A stretch of DNA of 64,000 nucleotides from Nonomuraea indica. Its GTDB lineage: Bacteria; Actinomycetota; Actinomycetes; Streptosporangiales; Streptosporangiaceae. The stretch spans positions 186,001 to 250,000 of the forward strand of contig NZ_PJOK01000049.1 in assembly GCF_002850745.1 (NCBI RefSeq), given 5' to 3'. Shown here in pieces: positions 42,520 through 51,349 of the stretch; the first letter of the stretch is position 1; each line of letters begins with the position of its first letter. The translations under genes were made by a program, and so were the position numbers. The notes under the pieces were generated by a model, which worked only from the letters and a program-made list of their open reading frames with translations, made no database searches and had not been told where the DNA came from.

Positions 42520-43686
42520 ATGACACGCCTCCGGTCCGCCCTCATCCCGCTGGCTCTCACCCTCACCGCCTTCACCGCCTTACCGCAGCAGGCCGTCGCC
42601 GCCCCGCCCCGGCCGGTGCCGTCGGTGGCGGCCGCCACCCCCGACGGGCGGCCCGCGTCCTCCTGCGCCCGCCCCGTCCGCGGCGCCGCCGTCAACCCCC
42701 GGCTGACCAGCCTGTTCACCGCGTACGGCAACGACAACAGCCGGGTGGACGACTGGACCGGAGCCGACGGCACCTACTCGCTCCGGCTGCCGAGCGGCCG
42801 GGAGCTGTGGATCTTCTCCGACACCTTCCTCGGCCGGGTCAACCCCGACGGGTCCCGGCCGCCGGTGGTCGGCGAAGGCGGCGACACCGTCTTCCTCAAC
42901 AACTCCTTCGCCGTCGAGAGGAACGGCCGGCTGTCCACCATCCACGACGGCACACCCGCCGAGCCCACCGCGGTCATGCCGCCGCGTGACCGCGACCACT
43001 GGTACTGGGCCGGCGACGCCACCCTGGCTCGCGGCGTCGTGGAGGTGACCTACCAGGAGTACGAGCGTTTCGGCACCGGCGCGTGGGACTGGCGCTGGCA
43101 CCGCAACGTGGTGGCGAGGTTCGCGCCGGACCGCCTGCAACGGCCGATCAGCGTGCACCCCCTGCCGTCGGGACGCGGCGTGGCCTGGGGCTCCGGCATC
43201 CTGGAGGACAGCGGCCACACCTACGTCTACGGCGTCGAGGACCACGGCTCGCCCAAGTACATGCACGTCGCCCGGGTCAAGGGGAGCAGCCTGCTCGGCT
43301 CGTGGGAGTACCTGAAGGCCGACGGCACCTGGTCGGCGGACGAGGCCGACTCGGCCCGCGTCATGAGCGGCGTGGCCAACGAGTACAGCGTGACGAAGGT
43401 GGGCGGCGGCTACGTGCTCATCACCCACGACACGACCGAGGCGCTGAGCGCCAGGATCGTGGCCTACTTCTCGTGCTCGCCGGCCGGGCCGTTCACCGGC
43501 AAGCAGCACGTCTACACCACCCCCGAGACGGGCGGGAACATCTTCACCTACAACGCCCACGCCCACCCGCAGCTCTCGGGTGACCGGCTGGTCGTGTCCT
43601 ACAACGTCAACAGCTTCGTCAACACCGACCACTACCGGGACGTGTCCATCTACCGGCCGCGCTTCCTCGACGTGACGTTCGGGTGA
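42520..43686 (+). CDS. secreted DUF4185-domain protein
   Basis: A 388-residue exported protein. The signal peptide is TRLRSALIPLALTLTAFTAL, ending near QAVAA. The mature part reads like a five-bladed propeller of the DUF4185 or GH43/117-like class: YSLRLPSGRELWIFSDTFLG, VFLNNSFAVERNGRL, HWYWAGDATLARGVVEVTY, GVAWGSGILEDSGHTYVYG and FTYNAHAHPQLSGDRLVVSY. Paired acidic and aromatic residues suggest sugar binding or hydrolysis, but no activity is established. It is the first gene of a three-gene operon with a GntR-type palindrome in front, and its stop overlaps the next start (GTGA). Confidence 0.83.
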   Translation: MTRLRSALIPLALTLTAFTALPQQAVAAPPRPVPSVAAATPDGRPASSCARPVRGAAVNPRLTSLFTAYGNDNSRVDDWTGADGTYSLRLPSGRELWIFSDTFLGRVNPDGSRPPVVGEGGDTVFLNNSFAVERNGRLSTIHDGTPAEPTAVMPPRDRDHWYWAGDATLARGVVEVTYQEYERFGTGAWDWRWHRNVVARFAPDRLQRPISVHPLPSGRGVAWGSGILEDSGHTYVYGVEDHGSPKYMHVARVKGSSLLGSWEYLKADGTWSADEADSARVMSGVANEYSVTKVGGGYVLITHDTTEALSARIVAYFSCSPAGPFTGKQHVYTTPETGGNIFTYNAHAHPQLSGDRLVVSYNVNSFVNTDHYRDVSIYRPRFLDVTFG

Positions 43687-44699
43687 GACGCAACTGGGCG
43701 GCCCGCCTGCGGCCCGTCGTGCTCGACGGGCTGCGGGCGGTCGTGCTGGAGAACGAGCGGCTGCGGGTGACCGTCCTGCCGGACAAGGGCGGCGACGTCG
43801 TCGAGTTCCTGGACAAACGGACCGACACCGACTTCATCTGGCTCTCCCCGCAGGGGCTGCGCGACCCGGCCCGGCACCTGCGCGGCGCCGGTGACGACGT
43901 GGCGCTGTTCACCGACGACTACGAGGGCGGCTGGCAGGAGTGCTTCCCCAACGGCGGCGCGCCCAGCGAGTACCACGGCGCGCGGCTGGCCCAGCACGGC
44001 GAGGTGGCGGGACTGCCGTGGGCGGTCGAGGTGGTGGCCGACCGCGAGGAGGAGGTCGCGGTCCGGCTGAGCGTGCGCACCCGGCGGCTGCCGTACCTGC
44101 TGGAGAAGACGTTCCGGCTGCGGTCGGGCACGGCCGTGCTGGAGGTGGAGGGGCGTGCGACGAACGAGTCGGACGTCCCGCTGCACGCCATGTGGGGGCA
44201 GCACCTCGTGTACGGCCGGCCGTTCCTGCGGCCCGGCGCGCGCGTCCGGCTGCCGGAGGGGCTCACCGTGGTCCCCCACGACCGCGCGATAACCCCGCCG
44301 GAGCGCAGGGTCCTGGCAGGCGGGCCGTGGCGGTGGCCGGTCGTGCCCGCCCACGGAGGGGGTGAGGTGGACCTGAGCGTGGTGCCCGAGCCGGGCTCGC
44401 CGAGTGACATCGTCTACCTGACGGGGTTCGCCGCCGAGGGCTGGTACGAGGTCACCGGCGCGGGCCACGGCCTGCGGGTGGAGTGGGACGCGACGGTCAT
44501 GCCCTGGCTGTGGATGTGGCAGGAGCTCGGCGCCTCGACCGGCCATCCCTGGTGGGGGCGCGCCTACACGGTGGGGCTGGAGCCGTTCGCCGGCATGCCG
44601 ACGAACGGGCTGGCGGAGGCGGTCGCCAACGGCACCGCGCTCACCCTGGGCCCGCGCGGGACGAGACGGATGTGGCTGAGGGCGGAGGTGCTGGCATGA
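43683..44699 (+). CDS. aldose-1-epimerase-like (galactose mutarotase fold) protein
   Basis: A 338-residue cytoplasmic protein of the galactose-mutarotase-like fold, closest to the DUF4432/aldose epimerase group. Typical features are LRVTVLPDKGGDVVEFLDKR at the start, GWQECFPNGGAPSEYHG, HAMWGQHLVYGRPF with a conserved His, and PWLWMWQELGASTGHPWWGR. It starts at a GTG overlapping the DUF4185 stop, and its own stop overlaps the SDR start. It probably interconverts anomers of a sugar or sugar acid handled by this cluster. Confidence 0.8.
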   Translation: MRRNWAARLRPVVLDGLRAVVLENERLRVTVLPDKGGDVVEFLDKRTDTDFIWLSPQGLRDPARHLRGAGDDVALFTDDYEGGWQECFPNGGAPSEYHGARLAQHGEVAGLPWAVEVVADREEEVAVRLSVRTRRLPYLLEKTFRLRSGTAVLEVEGRATNESDVPLHAMWGQHLVYGRPFLRPGARVRLPEGLTVVPHDRAITPPERRVLAGGPWRWPVVPAHGGGEVDLSVVPEPGSPSDIVYLTGFAAEGWYEVTGAGHGLRVEWDATVMPWLWMWQELGASTGHPWWGRAYTVGLEPFAGMPTNGLAEAVANGTALTLGPRGTRRMWLRAEVLA

Positions 44700-45466
44700 C
44701 GGAGTTCGCCGGGAAGGTGGCGCTGGTCACGGGCGGCTCGATGGGGATCGGGCGCGCGGTGGTGGACCGGCTGGCGGACGGCGGGGCGTCCGTGGTGTTC
44801 TGCGGCGCCGACGCGGGGGCGGCGTTCGACGGCGGGCGGGTGACGGGCGTCGTCGCCGACGTACGGCGGGCGGGCGACATGCGCGACCTGGCCGACCTGG
44901 CCGTTACCAGGTACGGCGGGCTGGACATCGTGGTGACGTGCGCCGGCGTGCAGCGGTACGGCACGGTCGAGGACACCCCGGAGGAGGTCTGGGACGAGGT
45001 GCTCGACATCAACCTCAAGGGCGTCTACCTCGCGTGCAGGGCGGCCGTCCCGCACCTGCGGGCGCGCGGCGGCGGGTCGATCGTGCTGATGTCGTCGGTG
45101 CAGGCGTTCGCCTCGCAGGCGCGGGTGGCGGCCTACACCGCGAGCAAGGCGGCGCTGAACGGCCTGACCCGCGCCATGGCCCTCGACCACGCCGCCGACG
45201 GCATCCGGGTCAACGTGGTGTGCCCCGGCTCGGTGGACACGCCGATGCTGCGCTGGGCGGCCGACCTGTGGCGGGGCCCGCTGTCGCAGGAGGAGCAGGT
45301 GGCGCGCTGGGGCGCCGCCCATCCGCTGGGGCGGGTGGCCAGGGCGGCGGAGGTGGCCGAGCTGGTGGCGTTCCTGGCGGGGCCGCGCTCGTCGTTCATC
45401 ACCGGGGCGGAGCACCGGGTGGACGGCGGGCTGCTGGCGCGCAACCCGGCCGCCCTCCCGGAGTGA
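44696..45466 (+). CDS. SDR-family oxidoreductase
   Basis: A 256-residue classical short-chain dehydrogenase. The cofactor motif is ALVTGGSMGIGRAVVDRL; VVTCAGVQ and the DINLKGVYLACRA segment follow; the catalytic Ser, Tyr and Lys lie in VLMSSVQAFASQARVAAYTASKAAL; the end VDGGLL is typical. It is the third gene of the operon (ATGA overlap). A sugar or sugar-acid dehydrogenase role fits the glucarate-dehydratase-like enzyme across the gap. It converges with that gene, with 4 bases between stops. Confidence 0.9.
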   Translation: MTEFAGKVALVTGGSMGIGRAVVDRLADGGASVVFCGADAGAAFDGGRVTGVVADVRRAGDMRDLADLAVTRYGGLDIVVTCAGVQRYGTVEDTPEEVWDEVLDINLKGVYLACRAAVPHLRARGGGSIVLMSSVQAFASQARVAAYTASKAALNGLTRAMALDHAADGIRVNVVCPGSVDTPMLRWAADLWRGPLSQEEQVARWGAAHPLGRVARAAEVAELVAFLAGPRSSFITGAEHRVDGGLLARNPAALPE

Positions 45467-45470
45467 CCGC

Positions 45471-46697
45471 CTAGCTCTCGGCGCTGACCGCCGGGTCGGC
45501 GAAGCGCTCGTTGGGCACCTGGGCGTACCAGCCGGGCCGGCCGGGGTCCCGGTCGTACGGGTAGCCGCCCAGTTCCCTGTACAGCTCGGCGTAGCGGGCC
45601 ACCCGGTCGGGGTCGAGCCGCACGCCGAGGCCCGGCCCGGTGGGCACCGGGATGGCGCCGTCCGCGTAGGCCAGCCTGCCGCCCTGGATCACGTCGTCGC
45701 GGAGCTGGTGGTAGTGGGCGTCGGCCGCGTACGTGAGGTTGGGCAGCACCGCGCCGAGATGCAGCATGGTGGCGAGCTGGATGCCCAGCTCGCCGGAGGA
45801 GTGCACCGCCACCCCGAGCTGGAACGTCTCGCACACCCCGGCCGCCTTCACGCACGGCCGGATGCCGCCCCAGAAGGTGGTGTCCAGCAGCACCACGTCG
45901 GCGGCGCGGCGCAGCACGTTGGAGGCGAGCTGCTCGAAGTTGACGACGACGGTGTTGGTCGCGAGCGGCACCCGCACCTGCTCGCGCACCGCGCGCAGCC
46001 CCTCCAGCCCCCAGACGGGGTCCTCCAGGTAGTCGTTGTCGAGCCCCTCGATGGCCCGGCCGAACCGCAGCCCCTCGGCCAGCGACAGCACCGCGTTGGG
46101 GTCGTAGCGCAGCCGGTCGCCGGGGAAGGCGTCGGCCAGCGCCCGGTAGCACTCCAGCTCGTAGTCCGGCGGGAACACGCCGCCCTTGAGCTTGTGCACG
46201 GTGAACCCGTGCCGCCGCTTCAGCGCCCGCGCGTGCTCGACGAGCTGGCCGGGCGTGCGGATCTCGGCGTGCCGCTCCGACGGGTAGCGGAAGAACAGGT
46301 AGGACGCGAACGGCACGGCGTCGCGGACCCGCCCGCCGAGCAGGTCGCAGGCGGGCACGCCGAGCTGCTGCCCCATGAGGTCGATGCAGGCGAACTCGAC
46401 GGCGGCCAGGAGCTGGGTGCGGTTGTTGTACAGCGACGCCGTCGGGTTGGCGATCTTGAAGCGGAGCGTTTCGAGCTGGAACGGGTCGTGGTCCTTCAGG
46501 TACGGCACGAGGGCCCGGAAGGCCGCCTCGGCGCTCTCGCCGCCGCCGCCCATCTCCCCCAGGCCGACGAGCCCGTTGTCGGCCTCGACCTCGACGATCG
46601 TGCGGATGAACCGGCCCCAGTGGGCCCCGTTGCTGTGCCGCAGCGGCGCCTCCAGCGGGACGGCGACCGTGGTGGCCCGGATGTCGACGATCTTCAC
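45471..46697 (-). CDS. glucarate-dehydratase-like enolase-superfamily enzyme
   Basis: A 408-residue enzyme of the mandelate racemase/enolase superfamily, closest to D-glucarate dehydratase. The KxK base motif is HKLKGGVFPPDYELE; metal ligands are the Asp in RLRYDPNAV, the Glu in YLEDPVWGL and the Asn in LATNTVVVNFEQL; the Asp-His dyad is in ADVVLLDTTFWGG and VAVHSSGELGIQL. These enzymes remove water from aldonic or aldaric acids. Start GTG overlaps the alpha-mannosidase stop. Which sugar acid it uses is open; neighbours suggest an acid derived from a mannose-containing glycan. Confidence 0.85.
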   Translation of the reverse strand: MKIVDIRATTVAVPLEAPLRHSNGAHWGRFIRTIVEVEADNGLVGLGEMGGGGESAEAAFRALVPYLKDHDPFQLETLRFKIANPTASLYNNRTQLLAAVEFACIDLMGQQLGVPACDLLGGRVRDAVPFASYLFFRYPSERHAEIRTPGQLVEHARALKRRHGFTVHKLKGGVFPPDYELECYRALADAFPGDRLRYDPNAVLSLAEGLRFGRAIEGLDNDYLEDPVWGLEGLRAVREQVRVPLATNTVVVNFEQLASNVLRRAADVVLLDTTFWGGIRPCVKAAGVCETFQLGVAVHSSGELGIQLATMLHLGAVLPNLTYAADAHYHQLRDDVIQGGRLAYADGAIPVPTGPGLGVRLDPDRVARYAELYRELGGYPYDRDPGRPGWYAQVPNERFADPAVSAES

Positions 46698-49600
46698 CGG
46701 CACGTCCCCCAGATCGCGGCCACGCCGCACGCGGGCAGCCGTACCGTGACCGACTCGCCCACCAGCTCGGCGGGTTCGCGCCCGTGCCGCAGCCCCGCGC
46801 TCACCGTGGCCGAGACCAGGCCCGGCAGGGTGACCATCGTCTCGACCGGTTCGGGGGCCAGCGACTGCAGCCTGACCACGTGCTCCGCACCGGCCCGGCC
46901 GATCGAGGTGATCAGCACGTCGGGGTGCTCGACCACGGCGTACGTCAGGGTGGGGTCGGCGGCCGGCCCCTGGAGCAGGACGCCGGCGAACGGCTCGGTC
47001 AGCCCCGCGGCGGCCAGCGCGCCCAGCCGCCGCCCGGTCTCGCCGGGCCCGGACATGACCGCGTACCGGAAGGTCGTCTCGCCCTGCTGCTGCGCCGGGA
47101 AGTTGGTGTCCCAGATGTTGTTGAGCGCCCACGAGTAGACCGTGCCGTCCTCGTGGTCGAGGGTCGGCGGGAACGGCGCGTACGGCATGTGGATGGTGCC
47201 GAGCTGCACCAGCGGCGCCTCCAGCGTGGCCCAGGCGACGGTCAGCTCGGGGTCGTCGAAGGCGACCCAGTGGCGGATCGGCAGCATGTACGCGGCCGAG
47301 CCCGGCACCCGGGGCACGTCCGGCCCGCCGACGCCGCCGGTCAGCTCCCACGCGGTGGCCGGGCCGGTGGCGAACGGGAAGGCCAGGAAGACCGCCTCCT
47401 TGGCCGGGGTGCCCTGCTTGGCGAGCTGGTAGGTCAGGTCCAGGCGGGCGACGCCGCGGTGCAGCTCGATCGTGGTGCGCAGCCAGTCGACGCCCTTGCC
47501 GCGCAGCTCGACGACGAGCTTCTCGCCGACGGCGGTGCGCTCGGCCTTGACGATCGTGGCGTGGGTGCCGACCGCCCGGTCGCCGAGCAGGGTCCTGTCG
47601 TGCGCCCCGACGTGGCCCGACAGGTGGTTGAAGTGGGGGGCCGTGGCGTAGCGGTCGTAGACGTACTGGCCGAACCCGGCCGCCGCGTCGCGGTTCACCA
47701 GCTCCCGCCCGGCGGCCTTGTCGAAGATCGAGCCGATGTGGCCCGCGCCGACGTCGTAGCTCACCCGGTAGAACTCGTTCTCGATCACGCCGCTCAGGTC
47801 CAGCCGGACCGGCTCGGGCGCCCGGCTCTCGCCGCGGACCACGTCGATCCGCACGTAGCCGTGGCCGGGCACGGCCGGCACGACCGCGTGCAGATGCCGG
47901 CCGATCGGCCGGGTCGGCCAGTCGTCGGGGTGCACATACTCCTCGTGGTGGGCGAGCGGCTCGCCCGTGCGCCCGTCCACCAGCGCGATCGGCACGTCGG
48001 CCGGCACCACGTCGCGCGGCAGGAACGCCCGCACGACGTCGGTCCGCCCCGTCGTGCCCGGGTTGAAGACGGCGAACGACGCCAGCGTCCCCTCGACCGG
48101 CTCGCCCGACACGGCGGCGCCGAACCGGCGCGTCGCTGCGTGCAGCAGGTCGGTCGCGTCGTCCTTGGCGTCGTAGGCGCCCGACGACTTGCGGGTCCAC
48201 TGCAGGCCGCCGGAGTCGCCCGCCTCCTCGGCGTCCTCCCACGGGTTCGCGGCGCCCCAGGTGTGCTCGTTGAACAGCGCCACCTTGTCGTAGGCGGCGT
48301 CGATCTGCTCGGTCGCGTCGGCCCCGGCCAGCGTGTGCAGGGTCTCGGCGGCCCGCAGCGCCGACTGCGCGCGCCGCACGTAGCCGAGCGGGCGGGCGCC
48401 CGAGCCCAGCCCGTCGGCCCACCAGTCGGTCCAGTCGCCCTCGTGCACGGCCAGCCGGTCGAGGTGGCGCTCCTCGACGTGCCGGAAGAAGTCGCTGTTG
48501 ACGGCCGAGCGCAGCCGCGGGTAGGCCCACCGCTCGTTCCAGGTGCGGACGATCGAGGCCGGCATGATCGACGGCCCGGCGTTGTCGGCGTGCGCGCCCT
48601 GCACCCGCAGGTGCAGCACGTCCAGCTCGTACGGCTCGCGCGGCGCGTCCGGCCCCTGCCAGCCGAACGTGCCCGGCCCGTACGGGTAGCCGCGCGTCGC
48701 CAGGGCGGCCAGGTAGCGCGGCAGCAGGTCGTCGGCCAGCTCGTAGGAGTCGGTGAGCCCGACCGTGTTGCCCTCCATGTACGCCATGCCGTGCGGCGTG
48801 TCGGTGAACCACACCAGCAGCTCGTTGCCGCTGGGCGCCCGCCACCGGAACGGCCGGGTCAGCTTGTCGCCCCCGTGCAGGTAGGGCACCGACCGGCCGG
48901 CCCAGTTGTGCGCGGCGGCGAGGTAGCGGACCCCGGCCGCGTCGAGCGCGTCCACCAGGCCGACCACGGCGCCCGGCACGTCGGTGTGCATGGCCGACGT
49001 CGTGGCGAAGCCGAACCGGTCGCGCAGCTCGGTGGTGAAGCGGAGCTGGCGGTAGAGCTCCTCGGTCGAGCACGCCTCGGTGTGCAGCTGGAACGGCAGC
49101 GCGGTCACCTCGATGACCCCCTCGCGGGCCAGCGCGGCGAACGCCTCCACCTGCTCGGCCGGCCGGGCGGCGAGCCAGCGCAGCGCGGGCATGGACGACT
49201 CGACGGTCCAGCGGAATCTCGCGTCGTCCGGCCAGGAGGCGGTCTCGCCGGCCAGCCGGACGGCGGCGTCGAGGTAGTCGAGGTGGTGGCGCAGCACCGT
49301 GCCCTGCGGGTCGGTGTAGCCGATGTCGAGGTGGGAGTGGTGGACGACGAACACGCTCCACTTGCGCTGTGGCGTCACCGTGACCTGGGCGGTGCCGACC
49401 AGCCCCTCGTCGTCGCGCGACTCCAGCGTGAAGGCGCGCGGCGCCGTCACCTCGGGCACGAGCAGCGTGACGTCGCTCCCGGTGGCGCTGTCCACGCCGA
49501 CCAGCACGTGGGTCAGCGGCCGCGTGCTGGTCACCCGGACCGCCTGGCGGCCGTCGTGGGTGAACAGCGGCAGCACCGCGACGCGCACCTCCAGCCCGCG

Positions 49601-49708
49601 CAACCGGATCACGGGCGTCGAGGTGTCGTCGCGCAGCGCCTGCCTGATCCCGTCGTAGTCGGGGGAGCCCAGGCTCCGCTGCAGCAACCGGCTGGTCAAT
49701 TCAGACAC
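46694..49708 (-). CDS. alpha-mannosidase, GH38
   Basis: A 1004-residue glycoside hydrolase without a signal peptide. The zinc site is formed by VVHHSHLDIGYTDPQG and LFNEHTWGAANPW; the segment AMHTDVPGAVVGLVDALDAA lies at the nucleophile region; the large C-terminal beta domain follows. GH38 enzymes remove alpha-linked mannose. The GTG start overlaps the permease stop by 8 bases, so it is translated with the importer. Intracellular location suggests that imported oligosaccharides are its substrates. Not all GH38 members act on mannose, so the sugar is a family-level inference. Confidence 0.9.
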   Translation of the reverse strand: MSELTSRLLQRSLGSPDYDGIRQALRDDTSTPVIRLRGLEVRVAVLPLFTHDGRQAVRVTSTRPLTHVLVGVDSATGSDVTLLVPEVTAPRAFTLESRDDEGLVGTAQVTVTPQRKWSVFVVHHSHLDIGYTDPQGTVLRHHLDYLDAAVRLAGETASWPDDARFRWTVESSMPALRWLAARPAEQVEAFAALAREGVIEVTALPFQLHTEACSTEELYRQLRFTTELRDRFGFATTSAMHTDVPGAVVGLVDALDAAGVRYLAAAHNWAGRSVPYLHGGDKLTRPFRWRAPSGNELLVWFTDTPHGMAYMEGNTVGLTDSYELADDLLPRYLAALATRGYPYGPGTFGWQGPDAPREPYELDVLHLRVQGAHADNAGPSIMPASIVRTWNERWAYPRLRSAVNSDFFRHVEERHLDRLAVHEGDWTDWWADGLGSGARPLGYVRRAQSALRAAETLHTLAGADATEQIDAAYDKVALFNEHTWGAANPWEDAEEAGDSGGLQWTRKSSGAYDAKDDATDLLHAATRRFGAAVSGEPVEGTLASFAVFNPGTTGRTDVVRAFLPRDVVPADVPIALVDGRTGEPLAHHEEYVHPDDWPTRPIGRHLHAVVPAVPGHGYVRIDVVRGESRAPEPVRLDLSGVIENEFYRVSYDVGAGHIGSIFDKAAGRELVNRDAAAGFGQYVYDRYATAPHFNHLSGHVGAHDRTLLGDRAVGTHATIVKAERTAVGEKLVVELRGKGVDWLRTTIELHRGVARLDLTYQLAKQGTPAKEAVFLAFPFATGPATAWELTGGVGGPDVPRVPGSAAYMLPIRHWVAFDDPELTVAWATLEAPLVQLGTIHMPYAPFPPTLDHEDGTVYSWALNNIWDTNFPAQQQGETTFRYAVMSGPGETGRRLGALAAAGLTEPFAGVLLQGPAADPTLTYAVVEHPDVLITSIGRAGAEHVVRLQSLAPEPVETMVTLPGLVSATVSAGLRHGREPAELVGESVTVRLPACGVAAIWGTCR

Positions 49709-50510
49709 TCCCTAGGGACAGGCCTCGGGCGAAGAGGCGCTGGGTGGCGAGGAACAGCACGACCGTGGGCAGCGAGCAGACGAGCCCGGCGGCCAGCCCG
49801 ACGGGCACGGGGGTGCCCGCGTACACGTCGGTCATCAGGCCGGCCAGCGCCGTCATCACCGGCCGCACGTCGGCGGTCGTGGTCAGCGTCAGGCCGAAGA
49901 TCAGGTCGTTCCAGATGAAGGTGAACTCGAGGATGAACACGGCGGCGAGGGCGCTGGTCGACAGGGGCAGGTAGACGCGCCAGAAGATCCGCCAGGTCGA
50001 GGCGCCGTCCATCCGCGCCGCCTCGAAGATCGAGAACGCCACGCCGCCGTAGAAGTTGCGCAGCACGAACGCGGCCAGCGGCACGTTGACCGCCGTGTAG
50101 ACGAGGATCATGCCGAGGCGCGTGTCGTAGAGGCCGGCGTCGCTGTAGCCGACGAACAGCGGCACGAGGAGCATCTGCGACGGGAACACGGTGCCGCCGA
50201 AGATGAGCAGGAACCACCAGAAGCCGTGACGCAGCCGCAGCACCACGATGGTGTACCCGGCCAGCGCCCCGATCACGACGCCGAGCAGGGGCGAGACCAC
50301 GCTGTACAGGGCGGTGCTGGCCAGGCTGCGCCCCAGGTCGGCGCTCTCCAGGGCGGTGGCGAAGTTGGCGAACAGCGCGAAGTCCCCCGACGGCGCCCAG
50401 GCCCGGGACGGGTCGTAGGAGGCCGCCGGCCGGGAGGCGTTGACGATCAGCAGGTAGGTGGGCCCGAGCCAGACGAGCCCGAGCACGACGAGCACGGCAC
50501 GGCGGATCAT
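49701..50510 (-). CDS. sugar ABC transporter permease, MalG type (cluster B)
   Basis: A 269-residue permease with six helices. The EAA loop is ARMDGASTWRIFWRVYLPLS, and FIWNDLIFGLTL matches MalG-like proteins. ATGA overlap with the upstream permease gene. It continues into the alpha-mannosidase gene. The ATG before IRRAVLVVLGL is the coupled start; the longer frame belongs to the neighbouring gene. Confidence 0.93.
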   Translation of the reverse strand: MIRRAVLVVLGLVWLGPTYLLIVNASRPAASYDPSRAWAPSGDFALFANFATALESADLGRSLASTALYSVVSPLLGVVIGALAGYTIVVLRLRHGFWWFLLIFGGTVFPSQMLLVPLFVGYSDAGLYDTRLGMILVYTAVNVPLAAFVLRNFYGGVAFSIFEAARMDGASTWRIFWRVYLPLSTSALAAVFILEFTFIWNDLIFGLTLTTTADVRPVMTALAGLMTDVYAGTPVPVGLAAGLVCSLPTVVLFLATQRLFARGLSLGSV

Positions 50511-51349
50511 CGCACCTGCCTCCTGAGGTAGAGGTAGGAGGCCAGCCCGGTGACCACCGTCAGCAGCACCGCGACCGCCGAGCCGTAGCCGTAGTCGCTG
50601 GCCACGAACGTCTCCTTGTACATGGTCACCGCGAGCGTCTCGGAGTTGCGGCCCGGCCCGCCCTGCGTCATCACCCAGACGATGTCGAACGTCTTCAGGC
50701 TCGCCACCAGCGCCAGCCCCACCACGACGGCGGTCAGCGGTCTCATCAGCGGCCAGATGACGTGCCGGAACAGCCGCCACCCGGACGCGCCGTCGAGCCG
50801 GGCCGCCTCGATGGGTTCCTTGGGGATCGACTGGAGGCCGACCACGAACAGCAGCGTGTTGACGCCGAGCTGCTGCCAGGTCCACACCAGCAGCATGGCC
50901 AGCGTGTTGACCGGTGCCTCCTGCAGGAACGCGGTGTCCACGCCGAGCAGCGTGTTGGCGACGCCGTCGTGCGACAGGACGGGGCTCCACACCATGGCGA
51001 GCCCGGCGCCGCTGAGCGCGTACGGGAGCATGAACGGCACCCGGTACCACCCGCCGCCCCTGAGGTCGTAGGACAGCACCGCCACCAGCAGGCCCAGCCC
51101 GACCGGCAGGAGCATCGTGCCGGCCACCCAGAGCAGGGTGTTGCGGGTGGAGGTGAGCAGCGCCGGGTCGTCGAGCAGGTGGGCGAAGTTGGCCAGGCCG
51201 GTCCATTCGGGCTCCGACAGCCCGTCGTAGCGGGTCAGGCTCAGGTAGGCCGTCCACAGGAACGGCGCGTACAGCAGCACCGCGACCAGCAGCGCGGCGG
51301 GAGCCACGTACCCGTACCGGAACCGGCCCAGCATCGGGGCACGGGTCAC
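50507..51349 (-). CDS. sugar ABC transporter permease, MalF type (cluster B)
   Basis: A 280-residue permease with six helices, starting with VAPAALLVAVLLYAPFLWTA; the EAA loop is ARLDGASGWRLFRHVIWPLM. The GTG start overlaps the stop of the binding-protein gene (GTGA); an ATG five codons later is possible. It forms the membrane channel with the next permease. No ATPase gene is present in either importer cluster. Confidence 0.93.
   Translation of the reverse strand: MTRAPMLGRFRYGYVAPAALLVAVLLYAPFLWTAYLSLTRYDGLSEPEWTGLANFAHLLDDPALLTSTRNTLLWVAGTMLLPVGLGLLVAVLSYDLRGGGWYRVPFMLPYALSGAGLAMVWSPVLSHDGVANTLLGVDTAFLQEAPVNTLAMLLVWTWQQLGVNTLLFVVGLQSIPKEPIEAARLDGASGWRLFRHVIWPLMRPLTAVVVGLALVASLKTFDIVWVMTQGGPGRNSETLAVTMYKETFVASDYGYGSAVAVLLTVVTGLASYLYLRRQVR

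Noticed and set aside
45471..49361. Minus-strand frame of 1296 codons that could be read as a fusion of mannosidase region and dehydratase
   Set aside because: Only its last 408 codons are coding; upstream it is an out-of-frame reading of the GH38 gene, and a GTG overlapping the GH38 stop is the true start.
46784..49918. 1044-codon plus-strand frame opposite the GH38 gene
   Set aside because: Antisense of the alpha-mannosidase; Arg/Gly/Val/His-rich with no motif.
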